64,000 nt of DNA from Sporosarcina sp. ACRSM (GTDB lineage: Bacteria; Bacillota; Bacilli; Bacillales_A; Planococcaceae), in assembly GCF_022346545.1 (NCBI RefSeq), contig NZ_JAKRNU010000010.1:1-64000 (forward strand), given 5' to 3'. The stretch's first letter is position 1, and every line of letters starts with the position of its first letter. Shown here piece by piece: positions 8,484 to 17,695 of this stretch. The position numbers and the translations under genes were made by a program. The notes beneath the pieces were generated by a model. The model had not been told where the DNA came from. It made no database searches and saw nothing but the letters and a program-made list of their open reading frames with translations.

Positions 8484-8523
8484 AAACGCCAAGCGGGAAT
8501 TCATTGTCCGCTTGGCGTTTTTT
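8484..8523 (+). terminator. rocF terminator
   Basis: 13-bp stem AAACGCCAAGCGG/CCGCTTGGCGTTT followed by T residues. Confidence 0.92.
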
Positions 8524-8592
8524 GATAAAAGATTCCAAATAGATGGAGGAAATCATCTTCCAAATCTGCTAAAATAAAATCAACGAAAAAAA

Positions 8593-8619
8593 TGAAACCT
8601 GTCGATGCCTTCAAACGTA
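8593..8619 (+). promoter_or_regulatory. autoregulatory sigma-W promoter of sigW
   Basis: TGAAAC (8593-8598), 17 nt, CGTA (8616-8619): a full match to the sigma-W promoter pattern, 40 nt before the sigW start. It implies positive autoregulation. Confidence 0.88.
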
Positions 8620-8658
8620 TAGAAGGGACAGCCGCATAAGAGCGGAGGGTGAAATGCA

Positions 8659-9222
8659 TTGGATGATTTGGTCAATAAACGAATAAATGAAGTCCTGAAA
8701 GGGAATCAGGATGCATTTGAAGAAATAGTTACCCTCTTTCAGCATCGTCTGTACCAAGTTTGCTACAGGATGCTTAGCAATGCACAGGAGGCGGAGGATA
8801 TTGCACAGGAAGCCTTTGTCCGTGCATATATCAATATTCACACTTTCGATCAGAAACGGAAGTTTTCAACTTGGTTATTCCGGATTGCGACGAATCTCTG
8901 TATTGATCGGATTCGAAAGAAGAAACCTGACTATTACCTTGATGCGGAAGTACCGGGTACGGAAGGGCTGAATATGTACTCGCAAATTGCTGATGCCGGT
9001 GAATTGCCGGAAGAGGAAGTCGAACGAATGGAAGTGCAGGAACGAATTCAATACGAAATCGGCCGGCTCCCGGATAAGTATCGTTCTGTCATTATTCTCA
9101 GGTATATCGAAGAATTGCCTTTACAAGAAATCGGTGATATTTTGGAATTACCGCTGGGGACCGTAAAGACCCGGGTCCATCGTGGTCGGGAAGCATTACG
9201 AAAACAGATGGGTAGTTTGTAG
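8659..9222 (+). CDS. sigW: ECF RNA polymerase sigma factor SigW
   Basis: 187-residue extracytoplasmic-function sigma factor for the response to cell-envelope stress and antimicrobial compounds. Sigma region 2 carries AEDIAQEAFVRAY and KFSTWLFRIATN, then IDRIRKKKPDYYLDAEV which is distinctive of SigW; region 4 ends with GTVKTRVHRGREALRKQ. The start is TTG, with GGAGGGTG eight nt upstream. It overlaps the ribosome site of rsiW and is co-transcribed with it. Confidence 0.95.
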   Translation: MDDLVNKRINEVLKGNQDAFEEIVTLFQHRLYQVCYRMLSNAQEAEDIAQEAFVRAYINIHTFDQKRKFSTWLFRIATNLCIDRIRKKKPDYYLDAEVPGTEGLNMYSQIADAGELPEEEVERMEVQERIQYEIGRLPDKYRSVIILRYIEELPLQEIGDILELPLGTVKTRVHRGREALRKQMGSL

Positions 9223-9235
9223 GAGGGAAAGAAGT

Positions 9236-9862
9236 ATGAATACGTGTCCGGAACAAATTATTCACTATATGCATGCCTATTTGGATGGCGATATTAGCCT
9301 AGAAGAAGAGCGTGAGTTGAAAAAGCATTTAGACAGTTGCGGGCAATGTAAGGAAATCATGAATGGGCTGACGGAGGCTATTACGTTCATCGGAAGTGCA
9401 GCGCCGGTGACAGCACCTCCGAGCCTTGTCGAAGGCGTCATGGCCCGTCTTCCAAAAGAAAAATCTCAAGCAGGTATACAACGTTGGTTGCGGCGCCATC
9501 CACTTCTTTCGGCTGCGGCAATGTTTTTGATTTTAATGAGTGCAACATTTTTTTCGAGCTATGGAAACGATCAGCAGTTTTCAGTGTCGAAGCAACCCAA
9601 TTTGGTAGTTGAAGGGCAAACAGTGCTTGTACCTGCCGGTGAAACAGTTGAAGGGGATATTGTCGTTAAAAATGGGATACTTCGGATTGAAGGAGAAGTA
9701 AATGGCGATGTCACCGTCATTCACGGGGAAAAGTATATGGCATCGACGGCGATCGTGACCGGAAAGACGGAAGAAATTGATGAGGTCTTTGATTGGATCT
9801 GGTATAAGATGAAAAGCACGGCAAAGAACATCTTCTCTTCACCTAAGAAAGAGGATGAGTGA
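9236..9862 (+). CDS. rsiW: anti-sigma-W factor RsiW
   Basis: Single-pass membrane anti-sigma factor of 208 residues that holds SigW until regulated proteolysis (PrsW, RasP). A cytoplasmic zinc anti-sigma domain with HLDSCGQC (His31, Cys35, Cys38) is followed by one membrane segment (about 89-106) and an extracytoplasmic domain. The ATG at 9236 is preceded by AGGAGGG overlapping the sigW stop. An earlier in-frame start inside sigW has no support. Confidence 0.93.
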   Translation: MNTCPEQIIHYMHAYLDGDISLEEERELKKHLDSCGQCKEIMNGLTEAITFIGSAAPVTAPPSLVEGVMARLPKEKSQAGIQRWLRRHPLLSAAAMFLILMSATFFSSYGNDQQFSVSKQPNLVVEGQTVLVPAGETVEGDIVVKNGILRIEGEVNGDVTVIHGEKYMASTAIVTGKTEEIDEVFDWIWYKMKSTAKNIFSSPKKEDE

Positions 9863-9866
9863 ATGG

Positions 9867-9909
9867 AGCGACCGTCGCATCTGCTAATTGCGGATGCGGG
9901 TCGCTTTTA
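9867..9909 (+). terminator. terminator after rsiW
   Basis: Long hairpin AGCGACC..CGCATC paired with GATGCG..GGTCGCT, then TTTT. It separates sigW-rsiW from cdaA. Confidence 0.75.
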
Positions 9910-9956
9910 TGTTATACTATTACGTAAGAATTCATGGATGAAGGTAGGCGAGGCAC

Positions 9957-10793
9957 ATGCCCAAATGGGGAGACTTTGTTGATTTCAGTCCGGTCGAGGC
10001 GCTTGTAAATATTGTGGATGTGCTTCTCGTCTGGTTTGTTCTCTATAAGCTGATTACGATTATTAAAGGGACAAAAGCGGTTCAGCTGTTAAAAGGGATA
10101 TTTGTCCTCATTATCGCCCGCGTCCTGACCGGATTTTTCGGTTTTAAGACGCTGCTCTGGATGATGGACCAAGTGCTGACATTCGGTTTCCTAGCCATTA
10201 TTATCATCTTTCAGCCAGAGTTGCGGCGTGCGCTAGAGCAATTGGGAAGAGGCCGTTTGTTTGCCCGCTCGACGATGCAGGAAGAAGAGCAAAGGGATCG
10301 GCTGATTGAAGCCTTTACAAAATCGGTCAGTTATATGGCTAAACGCCGTATTGGGGCACTGATCTCGCTTGAAAAAGAAACCGGATTGAGTGAATACATT
10401 GAAACGGGGACGCCAATGGATTCCACGATTACATCGGAGTTGCTCATCAATATCTTCATTCCAAATACGCCACTTCATGATGGAGCTGTCATTATCCAGA
10501 AAAACCGAATTGCTGCAGCAGGCTGTTATTTACCTCTTTCTGAGAGTGCATTTATCTCGAAGGAGCTCGGAACGCGGCATCGGGCGGCTATTGGACTCAG
10601 CGAGGTGACGGATGCCATTACCATTGTCGTGTCGGAAGAAACGGGTGCAGTCAGCATTACTGTAAATGGGGATATTCATCGGGACTTGAGCATGGAAGAA
10701 TTCGAAGTACGGTTGCGCAAGGTGTGGTTCGGTTCTTCGCCTGAACAGTTGAATTCTTCGATTTGGAAGTGGGGGTGGAGAAAGAATGGATAA
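9957..10793 (+). CDS. cdaA: diadenylate cyclase CdaA
   Basis: Membrane diadenylate cyclase (278 residues) making c-di-AMP from two ATP. Three N-terminal membrane helices (about 12-85) precede the DAC domain with its DGA motif (HDGAVII) and RHR motif (TRHRAAIG). It overlaps cdaR by 8 nt and is followed by glmM; the three gene products act together, CdaR and GlmM modulating the cyclase. Confidence 0.95.
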   Translation: MPKWGDFVDFSPVEALVNIVDVLLVWFVLYKLITIIKGTKAVQLLKGIFVLIIARVLTGFFGFKTLLWMMDQVLTFGFLAIIIIFQPELRRALEQLGRGRLFARSTMQEEEQRDRLIEAFTKSVSYMAKRRIGALISLEKETGLSEYIETGTPMDSTITSELLINIFIPNTPLHDGAVIIQKNRIAAAGCYLPLSESAFISKELGTRHRAAIGLSEVTDAITIVVSEETGAVSITVNGDIHRDLSMEEFEVRLRKVWFGSSPEQLNSSIWKWGWRKNG

Positions 10794-12075
10794 GTTTATG
10801 GATAGCCCATGGTTTCTTCGGTTCACCGCCCTATTTCTCGCGCTTATCCTTTTTTTCTCCGTGAAAGCGGAGGATGAGAAACTGGTCGGAAAGGCCGTCG
10901 GAGACACGGTGGATGCCATTAGTAATGTTCCTGTAGACGTCTATTATGATAATGAAAACCTCGTTGTCACCGGCGTTCCGGAGACCGTGAATATTACCAT
11001 TGAAGGGCCGACGAATCTTGTCCAATCAACGAAGCTGTTGAAAGACTTCACTGTACGGGCGGATTTATCGAACTTGACGTTGGGACAACATACGGTCCGT
11101 CTCCAAACCGAAAACATATCGGAGAAATTACATGTAAGGATTGACCCGGCGACCATCGACGTCATGATTGAAGAGAAAATTACACGCTCCTTCCGCGTCG
11201 ATCCGGAAATCAATGAACGATTGCTAGCAGAAGATTTTCATATCGTCAAAATGGATGTTACGCCTTCCACAATCGAAGTGACGGGCGCGAAAAGTATCGT
11301 CGAATCAATCAGCTTTGTAAAAGCTTCCGCAACAGGTGAACAAGGGATCGATCAAACATTTGAACAACAGGCACGCGTAAGGGTCCTTGATCGCGACTTG
11401 AATAAGCTAAATGTGACCATTGTCCCTGAGCAAGTGAACGTCAAAGTGGAGGTTGCTGAATACAATAAGGAGGTACCCATTGTTCTAAAGAAGAGTGGTG
11501 CCCCGACATCGAATGTCACAATTGATTCTGTATCGACCAAAGAGGGAGTGATCACTTTATTCGGTCCGAAGAAAGTGTTGGATCAGATAAAAGAATTGGA
11601 AGTCGATGTAGATCTTTCGCAAGTGAAAGAGCAAGAGAAGACCTTGGAAGTCGCATTGAAGAAACCGAAAGGCATCACCAAGATGTCCCTCGATAAAATA
11701 AAAGTGCAGGTAAACGCATCCCAGTCCGAAGAGGACATGGAGGAAGTTGTCGCCCCTGAGGAACCAAAAGAACCAGAAAAAGAAGAGCAAGTGGCGACGA
11801 AAAAGTTTCTAGATGTTCCAGTGAGAGTGAATGGGCTGGACGAAAAGTTTAAAAGTTCATTTCAGAAACCGGAAGAGGGCATGACCGATTTGACGGTTAC
11901 AGCAGAACAGAACATGCTCGATAAGCTGGAAAAATCGGATTTCGTGATCTATGTCGATGCATCCGGCGTAACGGAAGAAGGAGAACAAAATCTCCCGATT
12001 TCAGTAGAAGGACCCCAAAATGTCAGTTGGAAAATCACTGATAATGAGGCGATAATGCATATTGAACTTGCCTGA
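10786..12075 (+). CDS. cdaR: CdaA regulatory protein CdaR (YbbR)
   Basis: 429-residue protein with one N-terminal membrane anchor (about 9-25) and several extracytoplasmic YbbR repeats, recognisable by recurrent P.TV.V.G.. and V.V.A..SN..L..H segments. An acidic, Pro/Glu-rich linker (about residues 318-340) precedes the last repeat. The start codon lies inside cdaA, so translation is probably coupled. Confidence 0.92.
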   Translation: MDKFMDSPWFLRFTALFLALILFFSVKAEDEKLVGKAVGDTVDAISNVPVDVYYDNENLVVTGVPETVNITIEGPTNLVQSTKLLKDFTVRADLSNLTLGQHTVRLQTENISEKLHVRIDPATIDVMIEEKITRSFRVDPEINERLLAEDFHIVKMDVTPSTIEVTGAKSIVESISFVKASATGEQGIDQTFEQQARVRVLDRDLNKLNVTIVPEQVNVKVEVAEYNKEVPIVLKKSGAPTSNVTIDSVSTKEGVITLFGPKKVLDQIKELEVDVDLSQVKEQEKTLEVALKKPKGITKMSLDKIKVQVNASQSEEDMEEVVAPEEPKEPEKEEQVATKKFLDVPVRVNGLDEKFKSSFQKPEEGMTDLTVTAEQNMLDKLEKSDFVIYVDASGVTEEGEQNLPISVEGPQNVSWKITDNEAIMHIELA

Positions 12076-12114
12076 TATTCGACTGAATGTGCAGGTTTGA
12101 AAAGGAGAATGGAA

Positions 12115-13464
12115 ATGACAAAGTATTTCGGGACGGATGGCGTCCGTGGAGTTGCAAATAAGGAATTGACACCAGAACTCGCTTTTAAGCTAGGCAGAAT
12201 TGGTGGGCATGTCTTAACGAAAGAATCGGAAGGGAAAGCACAAATCCTCGTAGGTCGGGATACACGTATTTCCGGTCATATGTTAGAAAATGCACTGATT
12301 GCTGGCCTTTTATCAACCGGTGTTGAAGTGATGACGCTCGGTGTCATCAGCACACCAGGTGTCGCTTATTTGACAAGGGTCATGAATGCACATGCGGGCG
12401 TGATGATATCGGCTTCGCATAATCCTGTCGAAGACAATGGCATCAAATTCTTTGGAGCAGATGGTTACAAATTGACGGATGAGCAGGAAGATGAAATTGA
12501 ACAATTGCTCAATGCCGATGAAGATACGCTCCCACGTCCGGTTGGAGCTGCTGTCGGTTCGGTCACCGAATATTTTGAAGGCGGCCATAAGTACATTCAA
12601 TACTTGAAACAAACAGTCGATGAAGATTTTACGAATATCCATGTTGCGCTGGATTGTGCGCATGGCGCAACTTCGTCATTGGCGACGCATGTATTTGCGG
12701 ATCTAGACGCAGACTTGACGACGATGGGGGCATCACCGAATGGCTTGAATATCAATGAAGGTGTCGGCTCCACTCATCCGGAAGGTTTAAGTAAGCTAGT
12801 CGTCGAAAAAGGCGCTGATATCGGTTTAGCATTCGATGGTGATGGAGATCGTCTCATCGCTGTCGATGAAAACGGGAACGTGGTGGATGGTGACCAGATC
12901 ATGTTCATCATCGGCCGCCATCTGCATGCGGAAGGCCGTTTGAAAACAGGCACGATCGTTTCAACAATCATGAGTAATCTAGGCTTTTACAAAGCACTTT
13001 CCGAACATGGCATGAGTAGTGTCAAAACAGCTGTCGGCGATCGTTATGTCGTAGAAGAGATGCGGAAAAACAATTACAATCTAGGCGGCGAACAATCCGG
13101 CCATATCGTCTTCCTAGACTATAATACAACGGGAGACGGACTGCTAACGGGTCTCCAACTCGTCAATATCATGAAGCAAACAGGACGTAAACTGTCCGAA
13201 TTGGCTGCGGAGATGATCGTGTACCCGCAACAACTGATCAATGTCCGCGTATCGGATAAACACGCAGTAACCGATAATAGCCGCGTTGCAGCAGTCATTG
13301 CCGAAGTGGAACAAGAAATGGCAGGCAACGGACGCGTGCTCGTTCGACCATCCGGAACAGAACCACTCGTCCGCGTCATGGTAGAAGCACCGACAGAAGA
13401 AGAATGCCAACGCCATGTTGAACGCATCGCCGCTGTCGTAAAAGAAGAAATGGGATTGGAATAA
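12115..13464 (+). CDS. glmM: phosphoglucosamine mutase GlmM
   Basis: Converts glucosamine-6-phosphate to glucosamine-1-phosphate for UDP-GlcNAc and peptidoglycan synthesis. The 449 residues start [10 protein letters not shown]; the phosphoserine loop is ISASHNP (Ser101), the magnesium loop DGDGDR lies near 240, and RPSGTEP marks the C-terminal phosphate-binding domain. Earlier in-frame TTG and ATG codons lie in or against the AAAGGAG at 12101, so the ATG at 12115 is the start. Third gene of cdaA-cdaR-glmM. Confidence 0.96.
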   Translation: MTKYFGTDGVRGVANKELTPELAFKLGRIGGHVLTKESEGKAQILVGRDTRISGHMLENALIAGLLSTGVEVMTLGVISTPGVAYLTRVMNAHAGVMISASHNPVEDNGIKFFGADGYKLTDEQEDEIEQLLNADEDTLPRPVGAAVGSVTEYFEGGHKYIQYLKQTVDEDFTNIHVALDCAHGATSSLATHVFADLDADLTTMGASPNGLNINEGVGSTHPEGLSKLVVEKGADIGLAFDGDGDRLIAVDENGNVVDGDQIMFIIGRHLHAEGRLKTGTIVSTIMSNLGFYKALSEHGMSSVKTAVGDRYVVEEMRKNNYNLGGEQSGHIVFLDYNTTGDGLLTGLQLVNIMKQTGRKLSELAAEMIVYPQQLINVRVSDKHAVTDNSRVAAVIAEVEQEMAGNGRVLVRPSGTEPLVRVMVEAPTEEECQRHVERIAAVVKEEMGLE

Positions 13465-13470
13465 GAAATG

Positions 13471-13509
13471 ACCGAAGAAACCCTTTAATAGGGGATCTTC
13501 GGTTTTTTT
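13471..13509 (+). terminator. glmM terminator
   Basis: Stem ACCGAAGA/TCTTCGGT with a secondary CCCTTTAATAGGGG helix, then seven T. Confidence 0.88.
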
Positions 13510-13520
13510 GTAGGCTAAAG

Positions 13521-14140
13521 CTTAGGCGCTCAAACTATGTATCAGGCGCTCAAAGCGTGAGTCAAGCGCTCAAAGCGGCTTGTAGGTGATCAAAGCATGC
13601 TTCAAGCGCTCAAAGTGGCTTGTAGGTGATCAAAGGTTGAATCAAGCGCTCAAAGCGGCTAGCAGGTGATCAAAGCATGCTTCAAGCGCTCAAAGCGGCT
13701 TGTAGGTGATCAAAGGTTGAATCAAGCGCTCAAAGCGGCTTGTAGGTGATCAAAGCGTGAGTCAAGCGCTCAAAGTGGCTTGTAGGTGATCAAAGGTTGA
13801 ATCAAGTGCTCAAAGCGGCTAGCGAGTGATCAAAGCATGCTTCAAGCGCTCAAAGCGGCTTGTAGGTGATCAAAGGTTGAATCAAGTGCTCAAAGCGGCT
13901 AGCAAGTGATCAAAGGTTGAATCAAGCGCTCAAAGCGGCTTGTAGGTGATCAAAGCGTGAGTCAAGCGCTCAAAGCGGCTTGTAGGTGATCAAAGGTTGA
14001 ATCAAGCGCTCAAAGCGGCTAGCAAGTGATCAAAGGTTGAATCAAGCGCTCAAAGCGACTAGCGAGTGATCAAAGCATGCTTCAAGCGCTCAAAACCACT
14101 TAGACAACGCTCAGACCCATGCTAGCAGCGCTCAATCACA
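13521..14140. repeat. 20-nt periodic intergenic array (A2)
   Basis: Twenty-nine units keep an exact 20-nt register to about 14105, then two degenerate units. Cores AGCGCTCAAAG and GTGATCAAAG mostly alternate, giving a 40-nt higher-order repeat; the bases between cores come in a few recurrent versions (for example CGGCTTGTAGG, GTTGAATCA, CATGCTTCA). It fills the space between the convergent glmM and pstA terminators. There are no unique spacers, so it is not a CRISPR. It shares its units with A1 (1-305). Confidence 0.95.
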
Positions 14141-14162
14141 TATCTAATATCCGCCAGCAAAC

Positions 14163-14198
14163 TAAAAAAACACCGCCAAGCGATTCAGCTTGGCGGTT
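14163..14198 (-). terminator. terminator of pstSCA
   Basis: On the minus strand, stem ACCGCCAAGC/GCTTGGCGGT followed by GTTTTTTTAG. Confidence 0.9.
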
Positions 14199-14202
14199 TC
14201 GA

Positions 14203-15087
14203 TCAGTAGCTTTTTTGGAACTTGTTGCGAATGAAGATGGCTGTTGAGTTGAGAATGAGTAAAGCAATGAGCAATACAAGAATAGTTGCTGCAGCCAAGT
14301 TTGCATATTCTGCAACTAATGAAGAATCGAGTGTCCAGTAGTAGATTTGCATCGGCAGTACTGTGAATTTGTCGAGAATGCCTCCAGGGAAAGGCAGGAG
14401 GAGCGCTGGTATACCGATCACGACTAATGGAGCTGTTTCTCCGATTGCGCGCGAGAGTGATAAAATCGCGCCTGTTAGAATGCCGGGAAGGGCAACTGGC
14501 AAAATGATGTTTTTAATCGTTTGCCATTTCGTCGCACCCATTCCGTAAGATGCTTCGCTTAGCGGGTTAGGTACTGCTCGAATGGCTTCTTGGCTTGCAA
14601 CGATGACGATGGGAAGGATGAGTAGGGACATCGTTAAGCCACCAGCCAATACGACATTGCCGAAGTCTAAAGCTCTGACAAAAACAGTCATCCCTAAAAT
14701 TCCATAGACAATGGAGGGAACACCTGCCAGATTGGCGATATTCGTTTGAATCAATGCTTGTAGCCGCCCTTTTTTTGCGTACAGTTCCAAATAGATGGCT
14801 GTGCCGACGCCCAAAAACATCGTAACAGGAGCGACGACAAGCATTAACCAAAAGGTGCCGAGAATTGCGCCCATAATGCCGGCGCGTTCAGGTTGTGTAG
14901 ACAGTTTTCCGGTCAAGAAATCCATGTTGATCCAACTGATACCTTCAGAGACGACGCGATAAATCAATACAGCAAGGACAACGAGTCCTAAAAGTGTAGC
15001 GAGTAGGAAAATGAATTTGGACAGCGAATTCAATCGTAAGCGCATATTCATTTTTCTCATAACAACACTCGGTTTCACTTCTACCAT
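14203..15087 (-). CDS. pstA: phosphate ABC transporter permease PstA
   Basis: Inner-membrane permease (294 residues, six membrane helices) forming the phosphate channel with PstC. The ABC coupling loop reads EASYGMGATKWQTIKNIILP and the family motif SRAIGETAPL follows. The ATG at 15087 is one nt after the pstC stop and is preceded by GGGAGG; a longer frame reaches into pstC and is not used. Last gene of pstS-pstC-pstA. Confidence 0.94.
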   Translation of the reverse strand: MVEVKPSVVMRKMNMRLRLNSLSKFIFLLATLLGLVVLAVLIYRVVSEGISWINMDFLTGKLSTQPERAGIMGAILGTFWLMLVVAPVTMFLGVGTAIYLELYAKKGRLQALIQTNIANLAGVPSIVYGILGMTVFVRALDFGNVVLAGGLTMSLLILPIVIVASQEAIRAVPNPLSEASYGMGATKWQTIKNIILPVALPGILTGAILSLSRAIGETAPLVVIGIPALLLPFPGGILDKFTVLPMQIYYWTLDSSLVAEYANLAAATILVLLIALLILNSTAIFIRNKFQKSY

Positions 15088-15088
15088 C

Positions 15089-16045
15089 TTAATATTCCTC
15101 CCTAAATTTACGCGAAACATATCGTGCAATGACATTCATGATCAGTGTAAACACAAACAATGTCATCGCTACAGCATAGAGACTGTAGTAGATTGTCGAC
15201 CCGGCTGGTGCATCTCCACCTGTAACTTCTACAATATAAGCCGTCATGGTCTGCATGGATTGTGTAATGTCAAATGTGAAATTTTTCGTACTACCACTCG
15301 CAATGGTCACAATCATCGTCTCACCGATGGCCCGTGAAATTCCAAGCACGAATGAAGCGATGATCCCAGATAATGCAGCCGGAATGACCACTTTTCTAGT
15401 CACTTCCAATTTCGTTGCCCCTAAACCAAGCGCACCTTCACGCATCGCATTTGGAACAGAACGCATGGCATCTTCCGATAAGGAAGCGATCATCGGAATG
15501 ATCATGATCCCCATGACAATGCCGGGACTTAAAATATTCGTAGCTTGTAGACTAGGAATGAATTCCCGCAACAATGGCGTGACGAAAGTGAAAGCGAAAA
15601 AACCGTAAACGATTGTCGGGATCCCTGCAAGAATCTCCAACAGCGGTTTAAACACTCTTCTTACACTGTCAGCCGCATATTCACTCAAATAGATAGCGGT
15701 CATCAAACCGATAGGTACCGCAACGACCATCGCGATGAGGGAAGAGGTCACGGTTCCCATAATCAGTGGAAGCACGCCAAATTCAGGCGTTTGGCTAAGG
15801 GGTTTCAACACAGTGCCTGTGAAGAAATCGACAATCGGCACCCGCTTGAAAAATTCGATCGTTTCGGATAGCAATGTGTAAATGATCCCGATCGTCGTTA
15901 AAATGGAAACAGAAGCAATTAAGAAAAGAATGACTGGGATCGACTTTTCGAAAAGATCTTTAACATTTCTCGATTGCCTTTTTTGCTCGATCAAATCCCG
16001 GATATTCATGTCTTTCTCTTTCGCCGGATTGCTGTTAATGGACAT
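15089..16045 (-). CDS. pstC: phosphate ABC transporter permease PstC
   Basis: 318-residue permease with six membrane helices. The coupling loop is EGALGLGATKLEVTRKVVIP, followed by ISRAIGETMIV. ATG 16045 is spaced about 11 nt from AGAAGGAG; the in-frame GTG at 16057 touches that site and is unlikely. A 446-nt gap to pstS contains a structured repeat and further hairpins, suggesting uneven expression of pstS against pstCA. Confidence 0.94.
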   Translation of the reverse strand: MSINSNPAKEKDMNIRDLIEQKRQSRNVKDLFEKSIPVILFLIASVSILTTIGIIYTLLSETIEFFKRVPIVDFFTGTVLKPLSQTPEFGVLPLIMGTVTSSLIAMVVAVPIGLMTAIYLSEYAADSVRRVFKPLLEILAGIPTIVYGFFAFTFVTPLLREFIPSLQATNILSPGIVMGIMIIPMIASLSEDAMRSVPNAMREGALGLGATKLEVTRKVVIPAALSGIIASFVLGISRAIGETMIVTIASGSTKNFTFDITQSMQTMTAYIVEVTGGDAPAGSTIYYSLYAVAMTLFVFTLIMNVIARYVSRKFREEY

Positions 16046-16072
16046 TGTGCAAGGCACTCCTTCTAAACTTGT

Positions 16073-16266
16073 TTAACTTGCTTCAGCAGATTTCCCACAC
16101 TTCCATAAGTGGCGGGAGGAATGCCAGAAAGCAACTCAATCAGAGGGAGTCTAAACTCCTTGCTGATTCAAGTTAAGCCTCCGGCGGATGTCACAGATTT
16201 TGAAGGGAGTTAATTGCGCAAGCGCAATTCAAAATCTGGACGCAATTACGCCAAGGCGTAATTGAT
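16073..16266 (+). repeat. structured repeat element, copy a (short form)
   Basis: Copy of a multi-hairpin element found five times here. Stem 1 TTAACTTG/CAAGTTAA (16073-16080, 16169-16176); GCCTCCGGCGG; stem 3 CAGATTTTGAA/TTCAAAATCTG enclosing ATTGCGC-AA-GCGCAAT; terminal palindrome AATTACGCC-AAGGCGTAATT. It lies in the pstS-pstC gap, antiparallel to those genes. Confidence 0.9.
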
Positions 16267-16310
16267 AGATTGGATAATATAACTAAAAATTAGGGGAAAA
16301 CAGGGCGAAA

Positions 16311-16334
16311 GGTGAAGGGAGCATCCCCTTCACC
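16311..16334. other. hairpin in the pstS-pstC gap
   Basis: GGTGAAGGGA (16311-16320) pairs with CCCCTTCACC (16325-16334) around a 4-nt loop. No T run follows on either strand. Confidence 0.6.
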
Positions 16335-16347
16335 ATGTGATTATCCC

Positions 16348-16429
16348 GCATTAACGGGCAGTAAGACTCCCACCTCAAGGCTTAAGTAAAGCGATAAGGA
16401 GAGGTGGGAGATCAATTGCCCGTTAATGC
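16348..16429. repeat. nested palindrome, possibly IS200/IS605-derived
   Basis: An 82-nt two-stage hairpin: outer arms 16348-16360 and 16417-16429 (GCATTAACGGGCA/TGCCCGTTAATGC, 13 bp perfect), inner arms CTCCCACCTC/GAGGTGGGAG (10 bp perfect), joined by 6-nt bulges. The layout resembles the subterminal palindromes of IS200/IS605 elements and their palindrome-only derivatives; no transposase or TnpB is nearby. Origin is inference. Confidence 0.6.
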
Positions 16430-16447
16430 CCGATTGGTTCAACTAAC

Positions 16448-16480
16448 ACTCAGTGGGGATGAGGAAAATCCCCACTGAGT
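16448..16480 (-). terminator. stem-loop after pstS
   Basis: A perfect 13-bp stem ACTCAGTGGGGAT/ATCCCCACTGAGT with a 7-nt loop sits 12 nt past the pstS stop. It lacks a T run on the minus strand, so it may stabilise the pstS 3' end or reduce read-through rather than terminate fully. Confidence 0.6.
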
Positions 16481-16491
16481 GAAGTTTTACT

Positions 16492-17490
16492 TTATTTCAA
16501 GCTATTTAAGAAATCTACGTTCTCTTTTGCTTCTGCATCAGGGATTGGTGCAAACCCTGTTTCGCCAGCGAACGTGTTGACGTTGTTCATTGCATAGATT
16601 GCAAAGTCAAGAACTTGTGGCTTGTCTTTTGCATGGTTGACGTTCAGGTAAGTGAATACCGGACGTGTGAAATCAGCATAATCGCCATCTTCTGCAATCG
16701 TATCAAGTGACGGTTCAACAGCGCCATTACCGAAATCTACATTTACAGCAGCAAGCTTGTCTTGGTTGTTTACATAGTAACCGAAGCCGAAGAACGCAAT
16801 ACCGTTTTTATCTTCAGAAACAAGGTTTACGAGTGTTGAGTAGTCTTGTTGCAGGTTGACAGTGCTGACTAGATCCTGTTCATCGAGAATGCTTTCATAG
16901 AAGAATTCATAGGTTCCGTGGTTTTCGTTTGGACCCATTGGTTTGATGTCTTCAGCAGGCCAGTCCGGATTGATATCTGACCATTTTTGTACGCCACCGT
17001 CAGCTTTGAAGATGCTGATCAGTTGTTCAGGTGTCATTTCTGTCGCCCAGTCATTGTCTTTGTTAATGACAAAAGTGAGTCCATCAAGAGCAACTTTCAA
17101 TTCTTTCACCTCAATACCGAGTTTATCTGCTTCAGCTTGTTCTTCGTCTTTGATGTTACGGGACGCATCGTTAAAGTCTGTTCCGTTTTCGACTAGGAAT
17201 TTTTTGAAACCTGCAGATGTTCCAGCACGGCTCACTTCAACGGAAACATTTTCTTGTTCATTCAACATATATTCTTCTGCAATTTTTGCCATTAACGGAT
17301 AAACAGTACCAGAACCATCGATGACTACGCTACCTTCTAAAGCAGCTGCTTCGCCATTCGCTTCAGTGTCTGATGATGATGATGAATCTGCGTTGTCCGG
17401 TGTTTCTTCATTTGAATCTGCCCCACATGCTGCAACGATTGCCATAAGTGCAGCCAACATTAGGAACAACAAAAACTTGTTGAGCTTCAT
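16492..17490 (-). CDS. pstS: phosphate-binding lipoprotein PstS
   Basis: Extracellular phosphate-binding lipoprotein (332 residues) feeding PstCA. The lipoprotein signal ends VAAC (Cys22), followed by an acidic, Ser-rich linker. Phosphate-contact segments are visible: DGSGTVYPL near 58, RAGTSAGF near 88, and FNDASRNI. ATG 17490 follows GGGGAGG. Transcription starts from a Pho-box promoter directly upstream, so induction by phosphate starvation is likely. Confidence 0.95.
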   Translation of the reverse strand: MKLNKFLLFLMLAALMAIVAACGADSNEETPDNADSSSSSDTEANGEAAALEGSVVIDGSGTVYPLMAKIAEEYMLNEQENVSVEVSRAGTSAGFKKFLVENGTDFNDASRNIKDEEQAEADKLGIEVKELKVALDGLTFVINKDNDWATEMTPEQLISIFKADGGVQKWSDINPDWPAEDIKPMGPNENHGTYEFFYESILDEQDLVSTVNLQQDYSTLVNLVSEDKNGIAFFGFGYYVNNQDKLAAVNVDFGNGAVEPSLDTIAEDGDYADFTRPVFTYLNVNHAKDKPQVLDFAIYAMNNVNTFAGETGFAPIPDAEAKENVDFLNSLK

Positions 17491-17560
17491 TTGAATTGTC
17501 CTCCCCTAGAACGGATCTTTTTATTTGAAAGATGATCACGTATGATCTCTTACAAATGTA

Positions 17561-17614
17561 AGTATAGTAGTTGAATGTAAAGTGAGTATGATAGTAATGT
17601 AAATGTATTGTAAA
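17561..17614 (-). promoter_or_regulatory. Pho box and promoter of pstSCA
   Basis: Reading the minus strand, half-sites TTTACA, TTTACA, ATCATA and TTTACA begin at 17614, 17603, 17592 and 17581, exactly 11 nt apart, as in PhoP-binding tandem repeats of Bacillus. A -10 TATACT lies at 17566-17561, nine nt downstream. Confidence 0.85.
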
Positions 17615-17635
17615 ATAGACTAAAAGTAACAAAAA

Positions 17636-17684
17636 AGACATCTAGAAACGAGTCTTTCAACATACTCGTTTCTAGATGTCTTTC
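17636..17684 (-). terminator. terminator of pstB
   Basis: An 18-bp stem (AGACATCTAGAAACGAGT and its complement) ends on the minus strand in TTTTTTG. It separates pstB from the pstS promoter. Confidence 0.88.
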
Positions 17685-17695
17685 GATTATTACCG

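Noticed and set aside
13521..14140. CRISPR array
   Set aside because: The repeats are continuous 20-nt units without unique spacers of fixed length, and there are no cas genes.
13465..14202. glmS ribozyme or glmS gene after glmM
   Set aside because: I looked for it; only a terminator and repeat array are present.
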